From: Seriola aureovittata
Lineage: Eukaryota; Chordata; Actinopteri; Carangiformes; Carangidae
Direction of reading: 5' to 3'
Assembly (NCBI RefSeq): GCF_021018895.1
Contig: NC_079377.1
Location: forward strand, 14,825,001 to 14,889,000
DNA length: 64,000 bases
The position numbers and the translations under genes were made by a program. Below the pieces are notes generated by a model, which saw only the letters and a list, made by a program, of their open reading frames with translations, was not told where the DNA came from and did no database searches. Within the stretch, counting starts at the first letter, position 1; the number at the start of each line of letters is the position of its first letter. Below, piece by piece: positions 1-15,043 of the stretch.

Positions 1-2637
1 TGTTTGGGGGAATTTATTTTACACCAATCTTAAGATAAATAGCGACGGCCATTACAGATCTTTCAGAGGGCAACTTGAATGCTATCACTTTCAAAGTGAC
101 TGATAGCACTGTTCATAGGGTGCTAGAAAATCTTTAAAACAACTTTATCAAAGCAGTGGGTTGTTAAACAACCAGACACGGAACCAGACTCTCAAATTGT
201 ATCTTATATCATTAAAACATTGCAGACATTAAATGAAGTATGGAGAGTTTTGTTGAACTGGGCACGCTTTCTCTCAACAAAATCACTCTGCTGTGGATGA
301 GGAAAGTGTGTGAAGAGAAAGCAGCTCAGTTCGGAAGCTCCATTCTTTTCACTGTGTTGTGTGCTCTGCTCGGACCACTGCCTTCAGCCAGCCTATGGGG
401 GGGTGTAGACATGCCCCTCTCTGGGGCCTGTACATACGGCCTGTGCCTCACTTCAAAGAGAGGCCATGAGGGCACTGTACTCCCCCCAACTCAGATCCAT
501 TCAGCTCACAGCTGATTCCTCTATGTGTGTGTGAATGTTTGTGTGTGTCTCACTTTGACTCTCTCTAGGCCCCTCTAGCTTTCATTTCAGACCGATTTCT
601 ATCCGCTTGTTTTATTTTTTTTTCTTTTCTTGAAGATGGATAAAGGCATGGAAGTAGAACCCATAGCTTGTGTGTGGGTGAGTGCGTCTCTCTTTGATGT
701 CTGATGATGAAGGGCAATACTGTGCAATCTCTAAACATGCTGTCACACAAGCCCTCATCAAGATTCATGGCTAAATGCAAAGCATACTGATATTGCGGTG
801 AAACAGGAGTGCTAAGCAAAAATCACAACAAAGGGATGAATGCTGACCTCCACATACCTTGTGACCAATGAGAAACACCAGTGCAAAAAAAAAGGACAAA
901 AAAGAAACAGAGGGAGGAAGAAGGAGTGCGTGAGAGAGAGGAAGTGCATTTGAAAAGGAGAGTGAATACTGGAGAGAGGAGCTGAGCTCAATGGCTACGG
1001 CACAGGGAGGTCTGGCCTTTACAAATCCCTTCTTTTTTGATCTCTTCATCCAGATGAAAGAACAGCGGCAGGCAGGATTATGTGGGACAATTGCGCTTTC
1101 TCCCCAAACCCTGACTTGATCGGCTTTTACGCGAGTCCTAATCATTTTCAATTAAGCACATTTTCTGACATCCTGTAATAGCTACAGTGCTGTTCTTAAA
1201 CTCTCCAGCCACCCCAGCGCTCCCCCGCAGCCCCCTTTTTGCTAAGCCTCTCATTCCCAGACAGCGTGCCTGTAGTGTCTGCTGACAATCTGAATGGGCC
1301 TGAACTGCAACTTGTTGTTGAAGTACCAAATAACCCATTTAACAGATGCTTGACAAGGATGTTATTTGGTGCTTTGATTGAATGTGATTTTGTGTCAGTG
1401 AAGCATTGAATTAGTCTTGTTTGTTTGTGGAAGCCCCTGGGATCGTCCTCAGTGTTCTCAATGTTATTCTTGTGTTTTTCCCTTTTATTTTGGAGGGGGT
1501 TCCTTTTGGTATGATAATCAATATCTAGTCCTATCAGTATAAGGCACACAAGGAAATACCGTACACTAAAGTCCTTTTCACAAATTCACTGGTCTGCAAA
1601 ATGATTAATCCCGACATTCAGCCTGGTGAGTGCATGCCAACATCTTCAAATACAGCCTCTTAAGACATAAACTGTATTTGTAATGTCACAATGATTTCAT
1701 CCATGACAGCCTCTGCTCATTCACCAGGTGCTTAATTCCAGTCAAACTTTGGAGCTCTGTGTCTCTTGAGGGACTCGAGGGCTCAAGGACTTGACTGAGA
1801 CAGACAGCACCATTAGCGGGCTCTGGACCAGCCCCAACCCTGACAACCACTCACAGCTGGCAATGGCAGACAGAGGAATGGGTCTCCTTTTCTTCAGTTT
1901 AGCCAGAGAGAAGTGAAACAAATGTCCATCACTCACTCACTCAGCACCCAGCAGGACGGCTGGCTGTTTTTGAGGACGGACAAGTAGGGAATGCGAGACA
2001 GAGGAAGAATACCATTCAGGCAGAGGCGATAGGATGATATGAGAAGTTAACAGACTTAAGAAGGTGGTGCATGAATTCAGATGAAAGATAAAATAACAAG
2101 CAAACCCAAATAATATATATATTTAATTTTGTCATTTTTCTGGAGTGAACTCACAAATCAGCTTACAATTATTCTGTACTATGTAACTGGGATATAGCTA
2201 ATGATGTTAGAATGCTACTGGAGAACTTGATAGGTAGAGGACAAAATATTTTCCAAAACAATACATAATTACCGTTGACTACAATGAATTCACTTCTTCC
2301 ACCTGTGAGCAGCTTCTCAGTGTTGTTTGCCAATGTATTATGGAACAACAGCACACTTACAAATCAAGTGGATTTAGTATATAGCCATTTTTTGAGTATG
2401 CTGAATTTGATCTCTCTTTCAGTGCAAATGCATGAACATCCATATTCAAAACCAGGATTTTATTAGTGCATTATTATTATCATCTTTATAATAATAATTA
2501 TTATTATTGGCACACAGCTTGACACTTAACCATGGTATCCTATGTCAAAACTTACTCATCTCTAATTTAAATTGCCCTGTCAGGACCATCAAAAACATTA
2601 CTATTATTATCCTTCCTCAAGTTCTGTGTCTCAGACA

Positions 2638-2786
2638 CAGACAGGTTTTACTGTATTAGTGGGGGCTCAGCATTGACCCTGACCCGTTACCCTAAACTTA
2701 CCCATCACAACTAAATGTATATATATCCCCAACACTAAAGCCAAATCTTAACCCTCAAATAGACATTTAAACTTGTGGGCTCTCAG
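2638..2786. repeat. Dispersed teleost repeat (TTACCCTAA / CATCACAACTAAATG type)
   Basis: The stretch reads GTTTTACTGTATTAGTGGGG, then CAGCATTGACC, ACCCGTTACCCTAAACTTA, CCCATCACAACTAAATG, CAACACTAAAGCCAAATCTT, AACCCTCAAATAGAC and TTTAAACTTGTGGG in order. I recognise this order from a high-copy fish repeat that often carries a CA-rich flank. Here it runs straight into the compound microsatellite. Family name and boundaries are not certain without RepeatMasker. Confidence 0.6.
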
Positions 2787-3076
<290 letters not shown>

Positions 3077-6000
3077 TCTAGCATATTTTTGAGTCATGTC
3101 TGTCTGCCAGTGGCTGTCTGTCATTATCAGCTTTGATAATGTCTAACAGTGTCTTCAATAGAGAACCCTACCAGGATGAGTTTGTTTCCCCAGCTCTCTG
3201 CAGCTCATTGGCTGGGGCCTCTCTTTCTAATCACCTTTCATTACAGCCTTCTGATCCCCAGCTCTCCTTTGTACACCGCACTTCATCGTCTTTATTTTCC
3301 ACTCTAATTGCATGTGAAAGATGCCCCCTTTGATTCTGCCTGCATGCCAAAGTGCTATCAGGGAGCGAGTGTCGAAAAGTGTCATGCGTGTCTGTCTACT
3401 TGGAGGATGAGGGAGCCGCATATTCACCTGCTGAGGACAAACCCGTTTCTCCCCAAGATATGACGCATCTATCAGCAGCTCAGAGGATATCAGCGCTGTC
3501 TGTCAACATAATAGCAAAGGGTAGGGGGTAACAGGATTGGAGAGGGGAGGGGTGAAAAGAAAAAAACATGAAGATAGGTGTTTTGAATTGCGCACTTATA
3601 GCAAAGCACTTAGTTGTGTGTGTGTTTTATTTTCAGAGCAACGTGACCATGATGCACCAGCCTTATTATGCACCAGCTTGTTTTTACCCATTCTCCTTTG
3701 ATTCTTGTTTAAAATCAAAATAGAAAAAAAACATTGACTTTTTTTACGTTTTCCTTCTTTTTTCAAATGCCATTACTTGTTGCTGTTCAGTGGAGGTTGT
3801 GTACCCACCATGTTAGGCTTGTTCACTTGTCAGTGTTTAACCTTTTCAATATGATGTCTCTAAGACCTTTGGTGGCCACTGTACGGCTATACAAAGGCTT
3901 ATTGTCTGCAGGTTTTATACCCTGGTTCCTTTGCAAGAACTCGTTAAATGCATGACCCCCACGAAGCAAGAAAATATCTTGCACATGAGGCACAATTAGA
4001 TAATTTTGTGGTTCTCCCTTTGAAGAAGTATCACTCTAACAAGGGTCTTATTTTGGTAACAAATTCATGGAAAGGCTCTTGAGTGGCCTGATATCTGTTC
4101 ATTGTTAAGCTAGTGTTCCAGGATGGGGAGACCAGAGCAAGAGAGACACAGAGAGACCTCACTCTGACAGAATCTAATCAAGAGTTGTCCTAACATATTA
4201 CAACTGACTTAAGCTCTATCTTTCCTCCCAGTTAAGTCTCACTCACTCAGAATCAAAATAACCAGGGAGACAGAGACAAGGAGAGAAAGCGAGACAGAGA
4301 GGGAAGATTAGGAGATGGTGAGGAAAAAAAACCCAAACGTCTGACTGAAATGGAAGACTACTTCCGGCTCCAATTTCGGCATATGCCAGGGCAAGCTGCA
4401 GAAAGATAAATGAGCTCTCCAGCACCAGGAGGAAACTGATTCTTTATCTGGCATGGCACTATTTACTGACATTAAAGAATGATAATATCAATCAGCAAGC
4501 TGTCAGCAACCCAAGTGGGCTGTGAGGAGAACAAAGGTGCCACTGTTTCTCTTTTGATACATTTACAAGGAGATGTTGATGTACCTGCCATTCAAGTGCA
4601 AATAATGTCATCACCACACACCCGGATCAGGGCCTGCTGCTCCACCTTAGTGATGAGTAAAGTTGCCCAGGGCCCTTTCCCAAAGCTAGCGTTCATGGAT
4701 AGGAAAAATAAACCTGACGGGTTAATGAGCTAGCAATCAACAGAACAAGAAGAGCAGCAGAGCACCAACATGTCTGCACTCCTCGACTCCCTGTGAAATA
4801 TAGCTGTGGGTAATAGATTTTTTTTCTATCTTTAGTGGTGATGAGCAGGAGAAAACACATGGCAACAGCATCAGGGAAGCGTCTGTGTAATTACTTTTGG
4901 CCATCTTTCAAACCTTTCTCTCTCAGGAGAGAGATGTGTGACAACATATGACAAGAAAGCCAACAGGCTTTCCATACAGAATAATGGAATCCATCATCAC
5001 TGAGGCAGACACACCTGTCTGGCTTTGAGAACAATGCCACACTGCCTATTTATTAGGTGCCAGAAAAGTTTATGTTTGTTCGGTGACAGTGACAGCAACT
5101 TGATCCTTTTCATTTTTGGAAGGGGGATCTCAAGCTTTGGGAAAAGGAGGGAGGAGGGGAAAGTCTGACTCACATATTTTCTTCTCTCGGTGGTGCACAG
5201 TGAGTTCTCTTTCTTCCTGATAGCTGTCTGCTAAGGAGTCAGAAGACAAATAACAAAGACTGTCATTCTCCAGGAGGCTCTCACTAATTCCCCCCCACCC
5301 CCCACCACCACAAAAAAGATACGTATTATATCCTTTTGACACTTCAAGTCCAGCGCCATCTCAATCTTCCAAGATATGGAATTGCGTAGCAAAGCAGGGA
5401 GTGATTTAATTATTCATGCTAGTTTGATATCTGTATCCAGCATGAACATAACTGATTAATAATAAGAGCACAGATTTCATGACTGGCAGCCTCTGCCAGA
5501 ACCATTTCATACAAAATTAGAAAGCTCTGTCAATGAAATGTTGAGGTAACTCTACATTTTTTTCAAAAATTGAATCCTGCTACAAAATGATGCCTGCAGT
5601 TTTCCTCACCTCCAAATCTAATCCAACAAATAGTCACCTGATTAAACAAGTGTACATGTTCTCAGATGCAAACATCTGATGGTTGTTTCAAGTTTGTGCA
5701 TATTGAAGACATAATTTGACATTTTCATCAGGAAATGTTTAGACAATGAGTAGAGATTAATTTAAATATTAACATTTTAAAAAGGACAATGGTGATGACT
5801 TTTCACCAACTTTAATTCAAAGTGTCAAAAGACACTTTTAAGATCAAGAAAACTGGATTGAACAGTACAGTGAGCTGTTGGTCTATGGCTGCTCAGTGGG
5901 CTATCACTTCAGTCTGACTGTCGGCCAGCAATATTGACGGAACAGCGCTGGCTGTCATCTTAACAGTTAATAATTAGGCTTCCTCCTGCCACAAAACAGA

Positions 6001-8811
6001 GTGCCACAGTGACAAAAGCCAATGGCAACCAAGGTGGCGGCTTGGCTGCCACATTATAAATAGTCTGACCGGATGATTAATGAGAGGGGCCACCGAGCTA
6101 AAGCAGCAATCTCACACACAGACAAAGGCTGCCTGCACAGCTGCCTGCACACAAAAAAATTAAACAAAACACAACAAGACAAGCCCTGTCCCCGGATAGA
6201 AACAAGAATTGAGGCAGAGTGGCAGGGAAAGTGGAAACATGCCAAGTAAATAAATTATTGAATTTCGACCGACAGCTTATGAAGACTTTATTTAACCTCT
6301 AAGCGCTTTTGGGGGGGATCCTCATTAACATTTTGACACACTGAGTTGAATGGCGGGGTCACGCAGGTTCCAAATGCAGAGGAGGTTTAGGAGAGACGGG
6401 AAATTCTGTCAACACGACAGGGAGCCTTAGATAATTCAATAATTTGAGGAACTGGAATTTGCGCCTGTATATGCCAAGCCAAAATCTAATTTGTTTAGAA
6501 GAGATATTTAGTTACAAAATAAAGGCTGGCTGAGGAAAGTTTCGATGGCATCACAGAGGCTTCTCTACACAGTCCACAGATCCACATAGAGAGGGGCTGT
6601 GTTTTCCGCAACATCCTATAAAAGCCCAAACAGTGCACACATATATATATATATTTGGTGAAATCATACACTGTTCAGAATAAATGCATGTTATATAATA
6701 GTAAAAGTTTAGTGTCGTTTGCCTAATGCATATTCAAATGGCTGATAATGTCACTTCCCACAGGGTAAAACCATCTGTTTAAATCATTAAATTTTGTCTG
6801 CTTATTTCCGTTGTGCATTTCAGGAAATGTAGAGTTTTGACAGTGAGTCATATTTTCCTCACCGTTTCCATCACCCACCTTTATGACACTCCACAGTAAT
6901 GTGGGCTGAGCACTTCTACTGTTAATGTCACCCTTTACCATTTTCAAATTATACTCAAAGCAGACATGTCAAACCAATCAAAGGATGACAGCGAATGGCT
7001 AACAACAGTGACAGTAGTGACAAATATCTGTTTTTCTCTTGAGGGACAGTTCCACAAACAAACATGGATGCTCTATTCTGCTACCGGTCAACAATTATCT
7101 TGAATATTTGGATGTACGGTAGCTCCAAGCAGGTTTTTCCATTTGATGGGCCTTATTCTTCCCCTCCACTTTGCTGTGCTCAGCTGGCAGGGCTCTCAGT
7201 CGTCACAACATCTCCTTTTAATGCCCCTGACAGGGGGTTATTTGCTCCCATATATGTTTTCTCTCCAATTACACCATGGCAGGCTGGAGGCTGCCAAGCC
7301 ACGCTGCTGAGATGCTGATGGTCACCTCTTTGACTAGTCCTTCCTGCCTCCTGCACTATATTTTTCATCTTTTTAGATTCTATTAGAGAGGAGGACTCTC
7401 TCATTTGTCTGTCCTTGGTCCAAAGTGTTGTTTAACACCTGACAAGCATCAGCACCACAATGCCAACTACTATTTGGCGAGAAAGGTAATATTGGACATC
7501 TCAATTTTTCCTTCAAGCTGTATATCTGGTAAGAATACGATATGAACATTTTAAAATAACAGTATAGAAATATTCTAAAGAAAAAGAATCAGTGTATTCA
7601 GTGCGTGTGTAATATCGAAAAAGGTATTTCGTGAACACATAAATGTCCACACAGACAAAGCAGCTGCAGCAGCGTGAGAAGTCATGGGGATTTGAATTAC
7701 CACACACACTTTCTTAATTATCTCAAAACTTGAATATTTAATGCAAGGCACAATGTTAATCTCCACCAAAACACATTAATTAGAATAATTTGCTTGATTC
7801 TTTGTGGCTGTTTACAGCAATCAAGCTGATCAAAGACCAAGTAAAATGATACCAAGGGACTGATATCTCAAATATACAAGATGCAAACCCTCTGAATCAA
7901 TAGAGCAAAACAGACAGCATTTGTGAGTATAGCTTTAAGCTAAGTGGGATGCCAAATGCAAAAGCTGCCATTGATACCACAATGAAAAATGCATGATTTC
8001 AGAGAGAGCACTCTTTTATCTACCAGGCAAGATCAATAGTGGGATGGGGTTATGGAATCAAAGTTGTTTTGCTGGTGCAGTAGTTAACTGACACTCTTAA
8101 AAACATCTGAACACAATTTGAGAGAACAAAGCGTGTTAAAAGACAATGGGGGGAGAGTGAGGTGAAGTTCTGTGGGTTGATAAACTTTCTTTTCACATTC
8201 AGGAAGGCAATATCAAACACTGAGTGTACAGGGCAACAGAAGTCAGATTCATTTACCACTGACAAGCTCTAAACAGGATCAGTGATGCCTTTCTTTGTTT
8301 CTGGGCCTGAACAACAATCAAATAAAAATCACAATAGTTACAACAACAATTTCTAAATCAGCAAGACGCCGCATTTGTTTTATCTTCTGAAACACTGACC
8401 CTCTAATCATCCATCTCATCATCCACACAGTTACAGACTATATTAGCACTGACAAAGAAATGCTTCACAATCCAATATAACACAATGATTGCAAGTCCTT
8501 GCTTGTGCCCTAATTAAGGTATAAATGGATTTTTTAAAGAATATAAAGCACAAATGGATTCTCAGTATATTACTTCCAAATAAATCTTGCTTGTACTCTA
8601 CTAAAATAAATCCTCCGGCCCACCCTCACACAACATCTGAACATTGATTTCAACATGATGCTGACAGTGCTAATTATTCTGTAACTCAAGCCTTGCCACT
8701 GTCCTGACCTCCGCCCTGTGAGTGGCCAGAGGAAGAGCCAGCAGCTTTCAGCAGAGGCTTGGGCCTGTCTGGCCTGAGAATGTGACAGGAGATAGACAGA
8801 GAAGAGAAAGG

Positions 8812-8812
<1 letters not shown>

Positions 8813-8885
<73 letters not shown>

Positions 8886-8889
8886 GGGG
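8813..8889. repeat. (GA)n tract followed by 15 G
   Basis: About 62 bp of almost pure GA (8813-8874, one AA interruption near 8845) run into an uninterrupted run of 15 G (8875-8889). The plus strand stays purine-rich to about 9000. It is a simple repeat able to form unusual DNA structure. Confidence 0.97.
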
Positions 8890-9423
8890 AAAGAAACTGT
8901 TACAGAAGAGAAATAGAAACACAAAAGAGCGAGACAGAGGAGAGAAAAGGAGACACAAAGAGAGAGGGAAACATGAGAGAAAGAGAGGCAATGAAAGTGA
9001 GTGAGAATGAATGACAGACAGAGGATTCGTCACAGGCAAAGAGTGAAGGCTCTGGCCACAGAGGGACCTGGTGAGAAAGCTACCAGATAGCAATCTGAGT
9101 ATTCACTCTGCGCCACAGCTAACAGCTAGCAGCTACCCTGTCACCGCTGCCTAAACAAGCCCAGTGTTTTCATCTCCATATACACAACGCGGCACTCTGT
9201 CTTTTCTTCTGATGGAGATAAGATGTATAAATTATGAGCAGCTGACAAAGTCTACTCCAGCGCCCCCGGCGTCTCATCAATCACTAGCCTGTGTGTCAGC
9301 AGGTAACTGACGTGGCCCCCGGAGGCACAGCCCCCTCTTTAGGTGTGTGAGTGTTTTTTGTGTGCAAAAAATGTGTGTTTGCTACAGTGCAATTGGGCTT
9401 TTGTACATGTCTGAGTTATGCGT

Positions 9424-9428
<5 letters not shown>

Positions 9429-9457
<29 letters not shown>

Positions 9458-9464
9458 ATGTGTG
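9429..9464. repeat. (TG)n microsatellite
   Basis: About 14 TG units followed by CATGTGTG. Surrounding sequence is also TG-rich from 9340. Confidence 0.95.
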
Positions 9465-12400
9465 TAATATGCTACGTGAGGTAGGTCGTGTGAACAGCTG
9501 ATTCAGTCTTAACTCCATGTCGTAAGAGACAAAAAAGAGAAAGAAATACATGCAGCTTGGACACACACATGGAAAACACCTGAGTATGTGTGTCTGTGAA
9601 CTCAAAGTTTTACTGTTATACCTTGGGCTTATCTGATGTGTTGACATACTAAAGAGCCACCTAAATGCTAGAAAGAAGGAAATGTGTAAGGTACTGAAAT
9701 AGGCTACAAAAAAACACTCAAACCAGGAGTCAAATTGCTGGGTGGAGTCCTGGATCTGGATGCCTTAGAGGGCCAGTGGTAGACCACCCAGTGTGATTAT
9801 TGGTATTAACTATTTTCCATGAACCTCGGTTTCCCCTGTCTACAAACAAACACGGTCTGGGCTGTTGGTTGTGAGTTTAGCAACGGCAGATATAAATGCA
9901 AGACTCACACTGCATTTTCAGGGCAGTGAATTCCTATTTAATTCACAGATATTATAAATGGGAACACTTGAGTGTTTAACACATCATTGCTAAAGTAAGC
10001 AACATAATTACACTGTGTGTCAGCAAAACAGCATAATTACATGCTACAAGTTGTCAGTGTCTGATTTCACATCGTTCCCAGTTACAGGCCAGCCGAGTCT
10101 TTTCACCACTCATGTTTACCAGAATTAAGGTCTAATTTCATTGCAATAATTACAATCTGTTGTGTCCAAATAGAGCAGATTATATCAGTATTACACAGTG
10201 TTAATGAAAATGATAGCAAATAAAATAGACAAGTATTTGATGGCTTTGGATTTTGTACCACAATTTGCTTTTACTGTGGTTTGTAAATTTTTTGGTTAAT
10301 ACTGAATTTCCGCTCAAGGACAGTTTATGTGTGGAAAAAAAACTTCGAAATAACTGCATTCAATGAAACATTCATTCCTCTTGGAATGAACGGGTATATA
10401 ACCTCAAACCACATCATTTTTACACAAACACAAAATTACACAATGTTTGTGTACACGGCCCAAAGCAGGTAGCGTTTGCTTGCGCACACCGTTATCGATC
10501 CGCTGTCTTGAAGTGAAGTTCAAGAAGGAGAGAGTGAAGCAGAAAATTTTGACTCCCCGTGGGGACAGGAGAAACAGCTCATCTCAGCACCAAAGAGAAG
10601 GAGGGCTGTCATGTTCTGTGTGATGAGCTGAAAGACTAGAGACGGCCTGGAGCAGCGGGGTATTTCTTCCCCCCATAAACAAACCTCCAAAAACAAACAG
10701 TTCCACCCCACAGAGAAGGAGATGGGACAGTCAGACAAGAGGGAAGGGCAGACAGGTGTCAGGAAAGAATGACATATGTGACAGAGGGCACTGAGAGAGG
10801 AGCTGGAGGAGATGAGAGGAGGAGCTGAAGACAAGGGTGTTTTCATGAAAGGAGCATCAGACTTCCTGTCTCCTTCTTTCTGGCCTGCTGGTTTGGTTTG
10901 GAGTTTAGGCTACGACTTCATATTTTGATTACTCTGATATCTCATGAATTATGTACCATACACCATTAGCATTAGTTAGAGCCATCACGGTATCAATGAT
11001 ACTATTGTTCCGAGGGGGGTCAAGTCCTGAGACACATTATCTTTGAAAATCCTTCTGGAGCGAGAGAAAGAAGATGTCTGGAATTCAGCTGACAAAAGCA
11101 CTCAGTCGTCCTGAAATCTGATGAGTCTGACAGGATGTGAGCCCATCTGATCCACTGCTGTCTCAATATTCCCTTACAGTGAGGGGGGGGGATACAACGG
11201 AGAGGCTGCTCCTCACCACGCTTTTAGCACAGGTGTGATGAAAGTCGGAGCCGCCGCAGCTCGGCCCACCTCTCGGATTACCCCGAACACGTCTGGTGAC
11301 GGACGTTGCCAGTTGGCAGGTAAAACGCTGGGAAGTGATGCCCGTTGTGCCCTATCCATCTGCCTGCTGCATGGAAACAGCATATCAGGTGATCCCGGGG
11401 GATACCTATTATCATATCATATTAAATGTCTGGGTTATGGGTTACAGTTATACGTCTTAACAAGATAAAAGATAGATCTTACAGAGTGGGACAAAATGGG
11501 TTGGTGCTACAAGGTCAATGCTGTCAGTTTGACTGTGGACGTCTCCAGCACCTCTGGGAGCGTTTTTTTTCTCCGTGAGGTAAAAGAGAAAAAGGCAGAA
11601 ATAATAAAGAGAAACACAGATCCATTGTCTGCCAGAGTAGCTTTGTTTGCCACCCACCACCACAGTACAGTACTTCCTGTATTCACTTAATCAGACTTGA
11701 TGAAATGACAAAGCTTTGCTCCACACTGCCTGCAGAAGTTATCCTTGAAATAAAATATGTGTTACTAATCATGACTTACAGTACATCTCACAGGATATCT
11801 TATTACAGACCTTTACAGCTCACTGGCTCTGATTCAATTTCTTAAGTATGGTACAGTGCATAGAAGTCAGACCTATTCTGGGAAGAGACATTATGAATCT
11901 GTCAGCTTGCAGCTGAACGGCAACTGCAAATAGAAACCGAATGAAACCCTCAGAGGTTATGACGCCTTTGATAACCATTGAAGGACACAAATAATTTGAC
12001 ACTGAAAATTCAAAAAAAAAAATGCCAGGTTGGTAATAAAAAAAAAAAAAGATCTTAATAGTCTTTGTTTTAGCATGTAAAGGATTCAGATATTGTACTT
12101 TAATCACATTTTCCAGAGGATGGAAGCTCGCACCTTGACTAAGCTGTCATCAAAACAAAACCCAGTGAAGATGATAATTCTTTGGTGCCACTGAAACATT
12201 CTGGCATTAAGGATCTAAGGATCACTTCACTGCCCATTTGCACCATGCAGCCCAATGCCAATTCTTCACAGCCCTCTCCAGCATGAATGTCACAAGAATG
12301 CCGTCTGAGTGTCACTTGACCCCTCTGCCCCTGCAATGACCTCTAGTGCACCCTGGGCAGCGTTCACTCTCTCACATATTCCCACTGCTAAACAACAATG

Positions 12401-13366
12401 TCTCCCTCTCCTCCTCTGTCTCAACTTATTTCCCTCTTTAGCGCTGTCCAAATCTCCCATCGCTCTGTTCATCAGCCTGCTTCTCTCATCCTTTTTTTCC
12501 TCCTTCTATTCAAAATTTGAGGAGGAAAAAAGAAAAAAAGAGAGAGAAAACCGCCTCTCCAGAAAGAAAGTAGAAAACACATAAGGATGAGTAGCTATTC
12601 AGAGTGCAATTGTTGGGAAAAGGGAGCTGCTGTGTTTCTGAAATGCAGAGGGGGAGAGACTGTGGATTTTGGAAAGATGCATGGTGTAAGTATAAGGGGG
12701 CACTTCAAACTTATATAAGAACACAACAGCTAAGCATTCTCTAAAACCTTTCAAAAAGCAAAGTGAGAGGCAGCACACCACAAAGAGTGAGACTGAATTC
12801 ACATGATTGACACTGTTATGCAAACATTTGACCAACTTCACATCCCGGTCTAGATGCAAGAAAGCCTTTCACAAGCTCAGTGCTCTGTAAAACAAATACC
12901 CAGTCACTATCAAACATCCCGGAACGATTCATCTCATAACATTAAGTGCCTTCCTTAGGCTATATGTGTGTGGTGCTGACATTATTGAAACTGTATGTTC
13001 CCTCTCTGTCACTCAGATGTGAGGCTCCTGACAAGCTAAGCCCTTAATGCACCAGATTTGACTGGTTAATCCGGTGGAAAACCATCTTTTTTGTCTCTCA
13101 GGTGGAAAGGTCACACAGCGAGGCCTGGCTCCCTTCAACCTGCAGTATTCTTCCCGTCTTAGCCTCCAACCTAAACATACTCTAGCCCCCATCATTGGCC
13201 TCTCTCACCCCTCCTCAGCCGTCTACCCAGCCACATGCATAAGCTACAAAGCTGGAGGTGTCAAGACTACCTGTCTCAACGGCACCCCCCTTGCCTGACC
13301 TGCGGATAGCCCTCAGGGACATTAATTATAGAGTAGTCTGACTTGTTGAGAGGAAAGAGAGACAGA

Positions 13367-13436
13367 CAGACAGACACAGAGAGAGAGAGAGAGGGAGAGA
13401 GAGAGAGCGAGCGAGTGAGAGACAGAGAGAGAGCAG
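13367..13436. repeat. Imperfect GA/CAGA simple repeat
   Basis: A purine-rich run of GAGA with interspersed CAGA and GCGA units. Confidence 0.9.
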
Positions 13437-13556
13437 AAAAAGATAAATGCAGAGATGTTGTTACAGAAGCTGTCACCTCCTAATCATGTCATCCTGCTGT
13501 ACAGAGGTGATGCTGAGGCTTTACTCGATCAGGTTTCCCATTCATCACCAGAGCTG

Positions 13557-13613
13557 GTTGGTGGTGGAGGTGGTGGAGGTGTTGGAGGATGAGGGTGGGG
13601 GGCGGGGGGTAGT
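13557..13613 (+). repeat. GGT/GGA-rich, G-quadruplex-prone tract
   Basis: GGTTGGTGGTGGAGG repeats lead to GGGTGGGGGGCGGGGGG (about 13593-13609). The plus strand has enough G-runs with short loops to fold a G-quadruplex. No gene or promoter is visible next to it. Confidence 0.75.
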
Positions 13614-14299
13614 GTAGAATGGTAACTATCAGTTTCCCACAGAGTTCAAATTTTAAACTTGTTATATCCACACCTGACTGTCTCTCTTGCTAAACTAGCA
13701 TACAAGACATTGTTACATTTTTACAGAAAAGATTACAACACTTCTGCATAAGTGTCTGTTCTGTCCTAATTGTCAAGCTCAGACTTTCTCTGCCATTAAA
13801 AATGTTCAGCTAGCTCCTTCAGCAATTTCTTTCAGATGCCAGTATTAAATCATGACGTGTACATGCAGTTGATCCGTCTGTTTAAATGGCACAAAGATAA
13901 AATACTGCATTACCAGTGTTTCTGTTCAAGAACCACTTAAAAAGGAACATGCAACATAAAACCGCTGCATCCCTTTCTGAACGTTCAATACTGTGCTGGC
14001 ACGTAAAACCATGGATCTATGATAATATGACATTTCTGTATGTGTTTTAAAGATATTGTGTGGACAGCGATGTGTACTCCGCAAGCATGGATAGACACCG
14101 AACTGCCACCAAGTGATCAGAGCAATCTGTCCAAACAAATGGAAGCCTCTCTCACGCATTACAGTGTTAGATTAGACGACTCTCGGTCATATGATTCCCT
14201 ACTGTCTCGACAGCTCCTGTTTCTAATGGACCGAGTGGGATTTCACAAAACGCAAAATAGGGAGAGGTCAACGTGTTTGAAGGTTACCCCTGTCGGGGA

Positions 14300-14600
14300 A
14301 TCAAAATAAATAACATTCAGGTGCGCTATTCTCTGTCAGGCGAGTGTCTTAATGATGCCAAGTTAACACATACTAAATAACAGTGTCTCCCTACGCAGTG
14401 ACAGCCTCAGAAATAATTGACCAGCGTGCTCCAAACTGAGACGCAGTAGGCAGAGAATTCAATCCTGCAGCTGACAGAACCCATTGAGCATGTCACTAGA
14501 TTTTGCATTATACACAAAGCAATGTCAGGTCAGGGATGCGGCCTCCTGCTAGTTATTTGCGATTGCATCTCTGAGGGTAAATTACCTGGCTCTCCATAAT
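14300..14600. other. Candidate conserved non-coding element
   Basis: Complex, repeat-free sequence with TTAATGATGCCAAGTTAAC, AAATAATTGACCAGCG, GTTATTTGCGATTGCAT and GGTAAATTACCTGG (the last nearly palindromic). The texture is like that of vertebrate developmental enhancers. There is no alignment evidence. Confidence 0.3.
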
Positions 14601-14991
14601 ATGGTCTAGTTAACTAATTTCTTGACAGCACACTGTCTCATAAGAAAACTCACAGATTTACTGCCTGTCAAAAACATGATGGACTGCCCCCCCCTTCTTT
14701 TCTTTTCTCCAAATGCTTGGCAGCCTCTCAACTAAGAGCTCATATTCAATATCCTCTCTCGGTGTGCTGAGGACATCTCTAATTCCAGACAAAGACGTAC
14801 TGCTGAAAATGAACAAAAAAGAAACATAACCTTATTATGTTTGAAGGCTACCAGCAGTGTGTCATTTCATCCACAAGTTCCCATGCAAAAAAAAAAAGAC
14901 TGCTAGGGGGGTTGTAAAGCGATGTAACATAGTTCTAAAGCTCTTAGTGAGGAAACAGTGAAATCCATTATGCTACAGACCTCTGCACATT

Positions 14992-14992
<1 letters not shown>

Positions 14993-15041
<49 letters not shown>

Positions 15042-15043
15042 CA
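14993..15043. repeat. (AC)n microsatellite
   Basis: About 21 AC units followed by GCACACACAA. Confidence 0.96.

Noticed and set aside
771..1151. 126-codon minus-strand ORF
   Set aside because: The second half is polypyrimidine-derived Leu/Ser/Phe; no homology recognised, and it does not resemble the LRMDA C-terminal tail.
8686..9093. 135-codon minus-strand ORF
   Set aside because: Ser/Leu/Phe/Pro-rich reading of the GA/G tract; no domain.
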